From: UBA3855 sp964472035
GTDB lineage: Bacteria; Bacillota; Clostridia; Oscillospirales; Ruminococcaceae
Direction: 5' to 3'
Assembly (NCBI GenBank): GCA_964472035.1
Contig: CAYYIT010000001.1
Location: 62,001 to 126,000, forward strand
Length of the DNA stretch: 64,000 nucleotides
Numbering within the stretch: the stretch's first letter is position 1; each line of letters begins with the position of its first letter. Below are positions 24,148-32,147 of the stretch, in pieces. The notes below the pieces were generated by a model. The model searched no databases. It worked only from the letters and a program-made list of their open reading frames with translations, and was not told the origin of the DNA. A program made the translations under genes and the position numbers.

Positions 24148-25275
24148 TTAATTTTTTATTCCGTCAGCAATAAACTCTGCATTGATTCGACACTGAAAAA
24201 TAAGGTAGTGATACGAGTAGGAAATCATCTTCGAGAACTGAGACCAACCGGATAACCCAAGTAATTTTTGATTTTGCTCAGTTAATGGGATTTCTTCTTG
24301 AATATGCAAAACTCTATCCCAATATTCACTGAAGCGTATTTTGTATGTTTCAAAGTCACCTGTCTGGTTTACATAGGAACAAATCGGCATTGGCATTTTC
24401 GCAACGATGCGTTCTCTTGCATATTCATGAAACCAGCATTCCTTCCAATTGGTCGTTCCGTCAGGAATCATGATCCAATCAAATGTATGCTGCTTGCAGA
24501 ATTCTTCAAGAGTTTCTGCCTTGAGCAGATCTGTCATAATCTGAAACGTGGTTTCAATCTGTTCCAAGCATTTATCTGATTCTCTTATAAGAATATCTTC
24601 AAAATGCTCTGGATCCCGATGACCCAACTGTGCAATGTACTCACCGGACTTTATCATATCACTGCGAAATAGCTCTACTTCATCAGCAGAAAATGTAATA
24701 TGTACTTCGTCACAGAAATCTGTCCGAAGCAACAAAAACGCCTCCAGCAGATCCCTTCTCACAGCTTCTACATCTGAGTCAATTTTCCCCTCAAATACTT
24801 TCAGAACTGCTTTCAGGAGCGTACAAATATCTTCCTTTTTCTGTGTAACCAGTTCTTCAGCATCATCGTTTCTGATTTTATAGAAACTGAAGTTTATGTC
24901 AAACAAGACGGAAAGCAGGCAGACAAATTTATTGGCAAATTCTCTTGTTTCCTCTTCAGTTACCTCGTCAGTTTCCTTTTCTGGCTTCTGATACTCTTCA
25001 GGAAACAAATTGTATCGGCATCTGTGATATATTCCGTCAGCAATCTTTTTTGTCATTTCACCAGCTGTTTTATCGGCGTTCAGAAAATTAGTAAAACGTG
25101 TTGAACGTCCTAAAGTCATGTAGCGTTCATCAGTCTTTTTTACATCCGTAAACACACGTTTGCTTTGATTGCCGAACAACACATCCAGCATATATTTCAC
25201 AAGTTGCCTTGATGTCATCATTTCTGACACGGTTATCACCCTTTCATAAATTTCCATCATTTGATGGAAATCCAC
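24148..25275 (-). CDS. hypothetical protein, 360-375 residues, divergent from the HerA-like ATPase gene
   Basis: A soluble, helical protein with no recognised domain. An acidic stretch lies near 105-120 (EKETDEVTEEETREF). A conserved-looking aromatic segment (HTFDWIMIPDGTTNWKECWF) lies in the second half. The start is ambiguous: GTG 25275 gives MDFHQMMEIYERV with a poor ribosome binding site, while GTG 25230 (MSEMMTSRQLVKYML) has AAAGGG at good spacing. It is transcribed away from the 1013-residue ATPase with 170 bp between them and lies between the integrase and that ATPase. This arrangement suggests an accessory, perhaps defence-related, pair. The function is not assigned. Confidence 0.75.
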   Translation of the reverse strand: MDFHQMMEIYERVITVSEMMTSRQLVKYMLDVLFGNQSKRVFTDVKKTDERYMTLGRSTRFTNFLNADKTAGEMTKKIADGIYHRCRYNLFPEEYQKPEKETDEVTEEETREFANKFVCLLSVLFDINFSFYKIRNDDAEELVTQKKEDICTLLKAVLKVFEGKIDSDVEAVRRDLLEAFLLLRTDFCDEVHITFSADEVELFRSDMIKSGEYIAQLGHRDPEHFEDILIRESDKCLEQIETTFQIMTDLLKAETLEEFCKQHTFDWIMIPDGTTNWKECWFHEYARERIVAKMPMPICSYVNQTGDFETYKIRFSEYWDRVLHIQEEIPLTEQNQKLLGLSGWSQFSKMISYSYHYLIFQCRINAEFIADGIKN

Positions 25276-25365
25276 TTCATTTTCTTAATTTTAAGCATTA
25301 TTTTCTGCTCTTAAACCGTCCATTTTTCTGATATTTCCAACTTTTGCTGGCTTTGGCAAAATCCA

Positions 25366-25394
25366 TTGACTTCCGTCTGAAAACAAGATATAAT
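25366..25394 (+). promoter_or_regulatory. promoter of the HerA-like ATPase gene
   Basis: TTGACT (25366-25371) and TATAAT (25389-25394) are separated by 17 bp, about 52 bp upstream of the start codon. A short inverted repeat, TTTTGC-N8-GCAAAA (about 25342-25361), lies next to the -35 box and could bind a regulator. Confidence 0.8.
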
Positions 25395-25445
25395 AAGCCC
25401 AACACCAACCAAAAGTGGTGAAATCATCTTAATGGAGGTTTCATT

Positions 25446-28400
25446 ATGAATCAGCCCAATCTTAACGGAAGTCCTTTTATAACAGTAAGCTCCGATTCTC
25501 TTTTTGAAACAGTTGACAGATCCACATATCAACAACAGCAGTCTCCCGTCCCCGTTCAGGTACAGTCTCCTTCGATAATGCCCCATTATGGTTCCTTATT
25601 ACAACTGAGCGACACGCTTACGCAGCAAAATAGTATGCTTGCTCAAACAAATACAACATTACAGTATAATAACAGTGCACTTTCGGCAGAATTAAGTAAA
25701 GTACATAACCAAAACTTTTCACTGCAAGGACGTATCGCACAATTACAGCAGAATCGTGCTGAAACCCCCAGAAGATTTTCTCAAGACTGTTATGGATGTT
25801 ATTTCTCTATTGAACCCAATGGAAAGCCTATCAGAATTGGTCATTTTGACATTGTAGAATTCAACGCCTATATTCTGGAGGATTCAGATGAAGAAGCATA
25901 CTATGAGATTCTTTACAAAACTTGGGGACAGGACAAACCTCACTCCGCTTTTGTACCTGATTCTGCGGTTTCAAAACAGTCGCTGACTGTATACTTCGCA
26001 GATTTTGTCGTTTCGCCTTCATGCAGTAAAAAGCTGGCGAATCTGTTCTTATACTATGCGATTCGTCAAAAACTGGAGAATATAGATTCTGTGTATTACA
26101 TCCCTGTCCACGCTGGTTTCACAATAACAGCAGATCACAAAATAACATTCATCAGCAACACAAACTGTTTGCTTCCTTCTAAGCTGACACCGCCGTCAAT
26201 CAGAGTCCGCAATCTTATATTCACTAAAAGAGAAGCTGCTGAAATCTGGAAGGATGTTGGATCATCCTTTCAGAATCCTGTACTCTGCCTTCTTCATGCG
26301 TTCAGAGTCGCTGGGATTCTTTCCACCGTATTAGCGGAAAACAACCTTGTGATGCAGCAGATTTTATCCATTACAAGCAACAGCAACAATGCCACCATGC
26401 TGGCTTCTTTGTATCTGAAGGTGTTCAACCGTCCCAATCTGGGGATGCTTCCCCTGGATGCAACCAAACATCAGCTGACGGAGTACTTACAGAACGCCAA
26501 AGATGAAACTGTATTGTTCAGCGACATCGCCTCTGTTGATAACGAGAAGAAGCGTGCAGCAAGTATTTCGATACTTCTGGAAGACCTGCTGAATATCAGT
26601 ACATCCAATATTCGTCTCCCCCATAACATCGCTGTTGTGTCAAATGCTGCTGCCTATCTGATTCCTGAAGAATACCGTATTGTACTCCATCTGAAGGACG
26701 CACTTTGCTCTGATATGGATCAGGGGTCAATTGCAAAGATGAGCAGAATATTTGAGGAGTTTGACTCCTATCTGATCCGTGCTGTGTGCAGCAGTTATGA
26801 TCAATACAAAAATATTTTGGCGGATAACAAGGCTCTGAATGATTGTAAGGTTATTGTCGGTGAAAAAAGTACTTTAACTCTTAGAATCATATGGAACACA
26901 CTCACGCTCATTTCTATGGTGTTCAAGAAGTGGATTCCCATTGACGAAATTTGTGAGTATCTTGTTTCTATTCTTGAGGACAGTTCCAGAAGGTTTGGCA
27001 GCAATGAGAATGGTATCCTCAACGAGTTTTCAGAGGTACTGAACAGAGCAATTTGTTCTAAGTCACTCGATGTAGTGGAACACGGCAAAGATATGAAATT
27101 TCAACCCTGCTGTAAAACGGTGATCCTGAAAGATGATCTTCTGATTCTGGAAGAGGAAAGCATCCGGGAAGAGCTGCTCCCCAAAATGACAATTACACAA
27201 AGTCTTTCTCACTTACTGAAAGCCCTTGCCGAAACGGGAACGCTTCACAGCACCAAAAAGCACCGTTTTCCGCTTACGGTATACGATCAATACGGCTATG
27301 CAAAGCGTATGGATTTCATTGCGATGTACGCTCCTGAAATACTGGATGCACAGACCGAGCAGCTTCTGAAAGCGAACAAACATCCACAATTTTTCTCAGA
27401 TTGTCCTCCGGATACAAATTTCCTTCCGCTCATTCAAAATCCGGATGGAAAAGTAGCAGGTTTGGACTTCCAGTTTGAACGCAGCCAGAACTGCCACACC
27501 TTTGTCACCGGTATGAGCGGCAGCGGTAAGAGTGTGTTCCTCGGTCAGCTTTGTTATAACAAGATGAAGCTGGGCAATCAGGTAGTTATCTTTGACACCG
27601 ATTGTTCCTTTACAAGAGAAGCTCTTTGCCAAAACCTGTCCGAGCATATCGTCGATGCGTATGTGACCTTCCACGACATTGCAGAGAACGGTCTTCCAGT
27701 GGATTTCTTTGCGATGCCTGGAATCGTGAAACGTGTCACCCAAAAGAATACCATTGCTGGCATCCTGATTGCTGGAATGCCAAACCTGAGCGACAATCAG
27801 ATTTCAATACTCAAAAATATGATCACAGCAACTTTAGAAAAAAACGCATCATTTGATATTCTTGATCTGATGGAAACACTGGAGAATGAAGATGGAAATA
27901 CGGTCAGCAGCCTGAATAACAAGCTTCTTTCCATTTTTGATGAAATCGCTGAATATGGGAAAAGTCATACTACATGGGATGATTTTTTAGGAAAATCCGC
28001 TGGTATTACAGTAATCTCACTGAAAAGCCCATACTCTGAAATCGGTCACCAACTGATGGACATGCTTATGTCCTCGCTGTATTTCCACCAGATTGAACAT
28101 GGAGTGCGTCAATTGAGTATTTTCATTGACGAAATACAAAACCAGAACCTTTCTAAAAATGGACCGATTGCGAAGATTCTGAAAGAAGGACGCAAATTCC
28201 ATATTGATCTGAATTATGCAACGCAGACTGTCTCCAAAAGCAACAGTGAAGTGAACAAGATTCTTGATCAGGCAAGTACCTCTGTATTTTTCCGTCCTGA
28301 CGATATTTCCGAAAGCATCGTCACCCACCTTTTAAAGATGGGTAAGAAGGAAAGTGCTGTACTGGGCAAATTGAAGCCGGGCGAATGCTTTGTTAAGAGT

Positions 28401-28487
28401 TGTTTCTATGACTTTGAACAGCGGCAAAGCAAACCGATAGTATTGTGTGGAAAGACCTATTTGCCATTCGTCAAATTTGAGGAATAA
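25446..28487 (+). CDS. large HerA/VirB4-like P-loop ATPase with a long N-terminal extension
   Basis: This is a 1013-residue protein. Residues 1-110 are Gln/Pro-rich and then form a coiled coil (LAQTNTTLQYNNSALSAELS). Residues about 115-260 are an unknown domain. Residues about 270-420 resemble the DUF927-type ATPase region (PVLCLLHAFRVAGILSTVLA), but the expected P-loop reads SITSNSNNATML and looks dead. Residues about 670-1005 are an active HerA/FtsK-type ATPase: Walker A TGMSGSGKS (about 686-694), Walker B LSIFIDEIQN (about 889-898), and C-terminal NYATQTVSKSNSEVNKILDQ. Such ATPases pump or translocate DNA or protein. No secretion or coupling genes are nearby, so a nucleic-acid defence role is as likely as conjugation. 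GGAGG precedes ATG 25446. Confidence 0.85.
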   Translation: MNQPNLNGSPFITVSSDSLFETVDRSTYQQQQSPVPVQVQSPSIMPHYGSLLQLSDTLTQQNSMLAQTNTTLQYNNSALSAELSKVHNQNFSLQGRIAQLQQNRAETPRRFSQDCYGCYFSIEPNGKPIRIGHFDIVEFNAYILEDSDEEAYYEILYKTWGQDKPHSAFVPDSAVSKQSLTVYFADFVVSPSCSKKLANLFLYYAIRQKLENIDSVYYIPVHAGFTITADHKITFISNTNCLLPSKLTPPSIRVRNLIFTKREAAEIWKDVGSSFQNPVLCLLHAFRVAGILSTVLAENNLVMQQILSITSNSNNATMLASLYLKVFNRPNLGMLPLDATKHQLTEYLQNAKDETVLFSDIASVDNEKKRAASISILLEDLLNISTSNIRLPHNIAVVSNAAAYLIPEEYRIVLHLKDALCSDMDQGSIAKMSRIFEEFDSYLIRAVCSSYDQYKNILADNKALNDCKVIVGEKSTLTLRIIWNTLTLISMVFKKWIPIDEICEYLVSILEDSSRRFGSNENGILNEFSEVLNRAICSKSLDVVEHGKDMKFQPCCKTVILKDDLLILEEESIREELLPKMTITQSLSHLLKALAETGTLHSTKKHRFPLTVYDQYGYAKRMDFIAMYAPEILDAQTEQLLKANKHPQFFSDCPPDTNFLPLIQNPDGKVAGLDFQFERSQNCHTFVTGMSGSGKSVFLGQLCYNKMKLGNQVVIFDTDCSFTREALCQNLSEHIVDAYVTFHDIAENGLPVDFFAMPGIVKRVTQKNTIAGILIAGMPNLSDNQISILKNMITATLEKNASFDILDLMETLENEDGNTVSSLNNKLLSIFDEIAEYGKSHTTWDDFLGKSAGITVISLKSPYSEIGHQLMDMLMSSLYFHQIEHGVRQLSIFIDEIQNQNLSKNGPIAKILKEGRKFHIDLNYATQTVSKSNSEVNKILDQASTSVFFRPDDISESIVTHLLKMGKKESAVLGKLKPGECFVKSCFYDFEQRQSKPIVLCGKTYLPFVKFEE

Positions 28488-28533
28488 CCGGAGCTGTCTT
28501 TATTATACTACAGATCATGATTTTTTGCAAGAA

Positions 28534-28558
28534 CGAGCAGGTCGGAATGACCTGCTCG
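28534..28558. terminator. bidirectional terminator between convergent genes
   Basis: CGAGCAGGTC (28534-28543) pairs perfectly with GACCTGCTCG (28549-28558). On the plus strand it is followed by ATTTTCTT, and on the minus strand by a T-rich run further on (TTCTTGCAAAAAA). It separates the ATPase gene from the convergent LURP-one-like gene. Confidence 0.85.
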
Positions 28559-28564
28559 ATTTTC

Positions 28565-29032
28565 TTAATCATTATCCCTCGCCGCCTCAATACAAGCATC
28601 AATCACCAGCACAACCGCCAGTGCTGTCACCTCATCCGCACCATCGGCAATGTCAATCTCGTAGGCATCGCCCAGCGTGAACCACTCCTTCGACACTCGT
28701 GCGATCCGCTGACCATTAGCCGTGATCTCATAGTCATGGCTGAAAAAATCACCATCCACCTTCCAGCCAAGTCCGTTCACGCTGTACTCCTGACGGAAGA
28801 AGGTGAACTCCTTCACCACCTCTGCGATCTGTGTGCCGTTTCTCAGAATCTCATATTTCGGCAGAAATGACAGCAGACGCTGCTGAATAAACGCAAGCTC
28901 CCGACGCTTCAGGTCATACAGATACAGTTTCTTGCCAAATGTAAAGACCTCGCCCTCGACGTAATAGCACTCGTTTCCTGCTGCGTCATAGATGGAAAAT
29001 TTGTCGCCCCAGCTGAAGATACGCTGTTTCAT
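28565..29032 (-). CDS. LURP-one-related (YxjI-like) protein
   Basis: The 155-residue protein begins MKQRIFSWGDKFSIYDAAGN and has the Tubby-like LURP-one fold signature: FSWGDKFSIYD, CYYVEGEVFTFGKKLYLYD, FLPKYEILRNGTQIAEVVKE and EYSVNGLGWKVDGDFFSHDYEI. These proteins form a small beta-barrel around a central helix and probably bind membrane lipid. The bacterial function is not settled. The best ribosome binding site (AGGAGG at 29046-29051) is 15 bases from this ATG but 5 bases from another ATG at 29042 in a different frame, which opens only 18 codons. This may reflect a 2-base deletion or a short upstream frame. Confidence 0.9.
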   Translation of the reverse strand: MKQRIFSWGDKFSIYDAAGNECYYVEGEVFTFGKKLYLYDLKRRELAFIQQRLLSFLPKYEILRNGTQIAEVVKEFTFFRQEYSVNGLGWKVDGDFFSHDYEITANGQRIARVSKEWFTLGDAYEIDIADGADEVTALAVVLVIDACIEAARDND

Positions 29033-29099
29033 GTAAACTCATGGTAACCTCCTAAAGTTATGTTAAAAAGTGGTCGAATTTTCATCCAATCAGCAGCAG

Positions 29100-29681
29100 T
29101 TATTTCATCAGAAACGCCCTGCACGGTGCACCATCGCATCCCGCCAGATTGAGAGGAGCTGCACTCAGAAAATACTTTCCCTCCTCCACATCCGTCAGAA
29201 CGATCCCCTCAAGCAGAGCCACATCCGCACCAAGCAGGATCAGATGCACCTCCATCGGTGCATCTTCCGGACCGATCGTCTGACTCTCGTTGCCGATGAG
29301 CAGGATCTTGGCATCCGCAAACACTCTGGCAGCCTCAGCGGTGACAGTAAGATTTCCGGCAAGCAGGATACGCTCCGCTGCACACAAAGCCTTCGCTTTC
29401 TCCAGAATCGCCGCAGCATCCTCCCCTGTCACATTCCCCTCGTGCCTTGCCACATAGCAGTCACCCACAAATGGAACAAGTCCCATCTGGTCAACTGTCT
29501 TTCCATCGTCCAGAAAATGAAACGGTGCGTCAATGTGCGTACCGTTGTGGGCACACATGGAGAATGCTGTGAGATTGTACAGACCACCGTTTGCTGTACT
29601 TTGCAGACGGCTCTGTTCGGGCTTGGGATCACCCGGATAAACCTTGCAGGAGAACACCTCCTGTGAAATGTCGATCAGCAT
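29100..29681 (-). CDS. cyclase-family hydrolase (kynurenine formamidase-like)
   Basis: The 193-residue protein starts MLIDISQEVFSCKVYPGDPK after AAGGAGCTGAACCAT. It has the hallmark metal-binding motif of the cyclase/arylformamidase family, CAHNGTHIDAPFHFLDDG (H-x-G-T-H-x-D-x-P-x-H). A later segment (LLEGIVLTDVEEGKYFLSAA) also fits the family. Members hydrolyse formamides, cyclic amides or isatin-type compounds with a manganese or zinc ion. There is no adjacent tryptophan-degradation gene, so the substrate is unknown. It is monocistronic, with a clear promoter upstream. Confidence 0.92.
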   Translation of the reverse strand: MLIDISQEVFSCKVYPGDPKPEQSRLQSTANGGLYNLTAFSMCAHNGTHIDAPFHFLDDGKTVDQMGLVPFVGDCYVARHEGNVTGEDAAAILEKAKALCAAERILLAGNLTVTAEAARVFADAKILLIGNESQTIGPEDAPMEVHLILLGADVALLEGIVLTDVEEGKYFLSAAPLNLAGCDGAPCRAFLMK

Positions 29682-29720
29682 ATGGTTCAGCTCCTTTGCA
29701 AGCAGACTTTCGTTACATTC

Positions 29721-29749
29721 ATTATACACGATTTCTCAGTATTTTGCAA
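29721..29749 (-). promoter_or_regulatory. promoter of the cyclase-family hydrolase gene
   Basis: On the minus strand TTGCAA (29744-29749) and TATAAT (29721-29726) are separated by 17 bp. The -10 box is about 40 bp upstream of the start codon. Confidence 0.75.
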
Positions 29750-30035
29750 TATTGGCAAGATTTTTCTGAAAAATACATAATTTCGTCACTATGCACATAA
29801 AATCAGAAAGACTGTCCTCTATACAGAATAAAATTCAATCCATTTGTCTTTATATAGCGGACATCCTTGTGCATTATGCTGTATCCGCCTTCATCTCAGC
29901 ACAGTCAAATTCCAAAGAATTTTCCCATTTGTTAGCCTGTGCAACAACAAAAAGCAGAAATACCCTTACCATCCCAGAAGTTTAAGGGTACGGTAAGGGT
30001 ATGCACGTTTCATATCATCACACGGATAAAATTAC
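29750..30035. other. AT-rich junction between accessory region and tRNA-fMet, with an inverted repeat
   Basis: No convincing gene is present. ATACCCTTACC (29960-29970) and GGTAAGGGTAT (29992-30002) form a perfect 11-bp inverted repeat 21 bases apart, and the loop itself holds AAGGGTAC. The stretch lies on the 3' side of the tRNA, where element attachment sites are usually found. It may be the scar of an integration, but I saw no second copy. Confidence 0.5.
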
Positions 30036-30066
30036 AACCCCGAAATTATGGCTAAATTTCGGGGTT
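30036..30066 (-). terminator. terminator of the tRNA-fMet gene
   Basis: AACCCCGAAATT (30036-30047) pairs perfectly with AATTTCGGGGTT (30055-30066). The 12-bp stem starts 4 bp after the CCA end of the tRNA. On the minus strand it is followed by GTAATTTTATCC. Confidence 0.85.
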
Positions 30067-30070
30067 TCTG

Positions 30071-30147
<77 letters not shown>

Positions 30148-30154
30148 ATATAAA

Positions 30155-30173
30155 ACTCAGCATCTCGCTGAGT
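30155..30173 (-). repeat. hairpin in the tRNA leader
   Basis: ACTCAGC (30155-30161) pairs perfectly with GCTGAGT (30167-30173) across 5 bases. It lies between the tRNA promoter and the mature 5' end and is followed on the minus strand by TTTTATA. It may be a processing signal for the precursor, or it may limit read-through from the upstream thymidylate kinase operon. Confidence 0.6.
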
Positions 30174-30181
30174 ACTTATAT

Positions 30182-30210
30182 AGTATACCACAAACAACTC
30201 GCGTTGTCAA
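30182..30210 (-). promoter_or_regulatory. promoter of the tRNA-fMet gene
   Basis: TTGACA (30205-30210) and TATACT (30182-30187) on the minus strand are separated by 17 bp. The predicted transcript would begin about 28 bases before the tRNA. Confidence 0.85.
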
Positions 30211-30302
30211 GGCATTCCTGAATTTTCGTAACTGTGAACAATTCTATTATGGACGGCGCGAAGAATTATATTCATTCTGCTCACAGCAATTCCAGCCCTG
30301 CC

Positions 30303-30971
30303 TCAATTCGCCCGGATCTCCGAAATGATCGCGCACAGCTCCGCCTGAATGTCATCAATGCTCCGCATCCGGCCATTCTCGCAGCAGGAAATCAGATGCC
30401 ATGTTTCATTGCCGCGATGGGCATGGGCATACATCGCAGCGTCACGACAGGCCTTCAGATAGTTCACATCCGCTTCGTGAATGTCCTTTTTGGCTTCGTT
30501 GCCGTCATATCGCTGCGAAAGCAGCTGCTGCGAGACCTCCACCGGCACGTCCAGAAAGATCACCGCATCCGGACGCGGAATGCCCAGCTTCTCATACTCA
30601 AAATCATACAGCCAGCTGCAGTACTCCTCCCAGCGGTCCGGGGGGAGCTTTGTCATCTGGTAGAACGCATTGGAGGTCGTGTATCTTGCCGAAATGATCG
30701 TCTTGCCTGCGAGATGATCGCGCGACCAGTCCTGCTTGAAGCTCGTGTAACGATCCACTGCATAGAAGCTGCTCGCAGAATACGCGCTGCGCAGCGCATC
30801 CTCCTCATGGAATGCACCGGAAAGATACTGCGTCACGATCGCACCGCTGGGGGAATCGTAATTCGGGAAGGTAATGAAACGGCAGTCGGTGAACTGCGCC
30901 TTCAGAAGCTCCAGCTGCGTGCTTTTTCCGCAGCCGTCAAGGCCTTCGATCACGATGATTTTTCCGGACAT
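30303..30971 (-). CDS. tmk: thymidylate kinase
   Basis: The 222-residue protein has a P-loop (IEGLDGCGKST, about 7-17), the dTMP kinase D-R-Y motif in YAVDRYTSFKQDW, and a lid-type segment with R-Y-D (QQLLSQRYDGNEAKKDIHEA). Its probable reaction is ATP-dependent phosphorylation of dTMP to dTDP. The ATG at 30971 follows AAAGGAG. An in-frame GTG 18 bases upstream lies on that site and is rejected. The gene is the last of the wall-polymer cluster, 18 bp after glf. dTDP could feed nucleotide-sugar synthesis, but the position may be only genomic chance. Confidence 0.9.
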   Translation of the reverse strand: MSGKIIVIEGLDGCGKSTQLELLKAQFTDCRFITFPNYDSPSGAIVTQYLSGAFHEEDALRSAYSASSFYAVDRYTSFKQDWSRDHLAGKTIISARYTTSNAFYQMTKLPPDRWEEYCSWLYDFEYEKLGIPRPDAVIFLDVPVEVSQQLLSQRYDGNEAKKDIHEADVNYLKACRDAAMYAHAHRGNETWHLISCCENGRMRSIDDIQAELCAIISEIRAN

Positions 30972-30989
30972 AGAAAGCGCTCCTTTCAC

Positions 30990-32141
30990 TCATTCCTCAA
31001 ATTCCTTCTTCACCGCATCCAGCGCCGCCATGATGCAGTCATCCATGTCATAGTACTTGTAAAGCCCCAGTCTGCCGCCGAAAATGACGTTCTCCTGCGC
31101 ATCCGCCAGCGCCTTGTACCGGTTGTACAGCGCGGTGTTCTTCTCGTCATTCACCGGATAGTACGGGTCCATGCCTTCCTTCCACTCCGTCGAATACTCC
31201 TTGGAGATCACCGTTTTCGGTGTATCGGCACAGCGTTCGATCTCAAAGAACTTATGCTCGATGATCCTTGTAAAGGGTCGGTCGTGGGAGGTATAGTTCA
31301 CCACCGCATTGCCCTGATAATTATCCGTATCGTGTACCTCATCCTCGAAATACACGGTTCTCCAGTTGAGTCTGCCCAGCTCGAAGCCGAAGAACGCATC
31401 GATCTGACCGGTATAGACCGTCTTGCCGAAGGTCATGTCGGTCTTCCGGATGAACTCGAAATAATCCGTCTCCAGCCGAACATCGATCTTCTCGTCCGCA
31501 AGCATCTTCTCAACGATCTGGGTATAACCGCCGATCGGAATGCCCTGGTAGCGGTCGTTGAAGTAGTTGTTGTCAAAGCGGAAACGGAACGGCAGTCTTT
31601 GGATGGTGCTTGCCGGCAGGTCCTTGCAGTCGCGCTGCCACTGCTTTTCGGTGTATTCCTTCACAAGCTTCTTGAATACGGTCTTACTCAGACGCATGCC
31701 CTGCTCCTCAAGATTGCGCGGCTCGTCCTCGATGCCGCACTCGTCGATCTCCTTCCGGATGGCCGCCTTCGCTTCGGCAGGGGTCCTTGCACCGAAGAGC
31801 TGATAGAAGGTATTCATATTGAACGGCAGGTTGTACAGCTCGTCCTCGTCCGTCTCGGGGTTGTGGTAGATCGCAACGGGGGAATTGATGTAGCCGTTGA
31901 ACTCACAGAACCGGTTCACATAATCCCAGATCGCCCTGTCATGGGTATGGAAAATATGCGCACCGTACATGTGCTGGCTGATGCCCTCAAGGCCCTCCTC
32001 CGTCAGCGTTTTTGTGTAAATATTGCCGGCAATGTGGGAACGCTTGTCGATGACAAGACAGCTCCTGCCGCGCTTTGCCGCCTCGAAGGCGAAGGTCGCG
32101 CCGAAGAGTCCGGCGCCGACGATCAGATAGTCGTAATGCAT
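30990..32141 (-). CDS. glf: UDP-galactopyranose mutase
   Basis: The 383-residue flavoenzyme has an N-terminal FAD-binding fold, YLIVGAGLFGATFAFEAAKRG, and typical Glf segments: HIAGNIYTKT, GAHIFHTHDRAIWDYVNRF, FTEKQWQRDCKDLPAS-like YTEKQWQRDCKDLP, and GRLGLYKYYDMDD at the C-terminus. It converts UDP-galactopyranose to UDP-galactofuranose in the cytosol. Its presence predicts galactofuranose in the surface polymer made by this cluster. It begins 6 bp after the stop of the glycosyltransferase-polymerase gene and has only a weak ribosome binding site (GAGTTGA), so it may depend on upstream translation. Confidence 0.96.
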   Translation of the reverse strand: MHYDYLIVGAGLFGATFAFEAAKRGRSCLVIDKRSHIAGNIYTKTLTEEGLEGISQHMYGAHIFHTHDRAIWDYVNRFCEFNGYINSPVAIYHNPETDEDELYNLPFNMNTFYQLFGARTPAEAKAAIRKEIDECGIEDEPRNLEEQGMRLSKTVFKKLVKEYTEKQWQRDCKDLPASTIQRLPFRFRFDNNYFNDRYQGIPIGGYTQIVEKMLADEKIDVRLETDYFEFIRKTDMTFGKTVYTGQIDAFFGFELGRLNWRTVYFEDEVHDTDNYQGNAVVNYTSHDRPFTRIIEHKFFEIERCADTPKTVISKEYSTEWKEGMDPYYPVNDEKNTALYNRYKALADAQENVIFGGRLGLYKYYDMDDCIMAALDAVKKEFEE

Positions 32142-32147
32142 TGTATT

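Noticed and set aside
25446..28487. The large ATPase as VirB4/TraC of a conjugation module
   Set aside because: No VirD4-type coupling protein, VirB6, or pilus genes lie near it, and the N-terminal half does not match VirB4; the relaxase element has its own small mob set.
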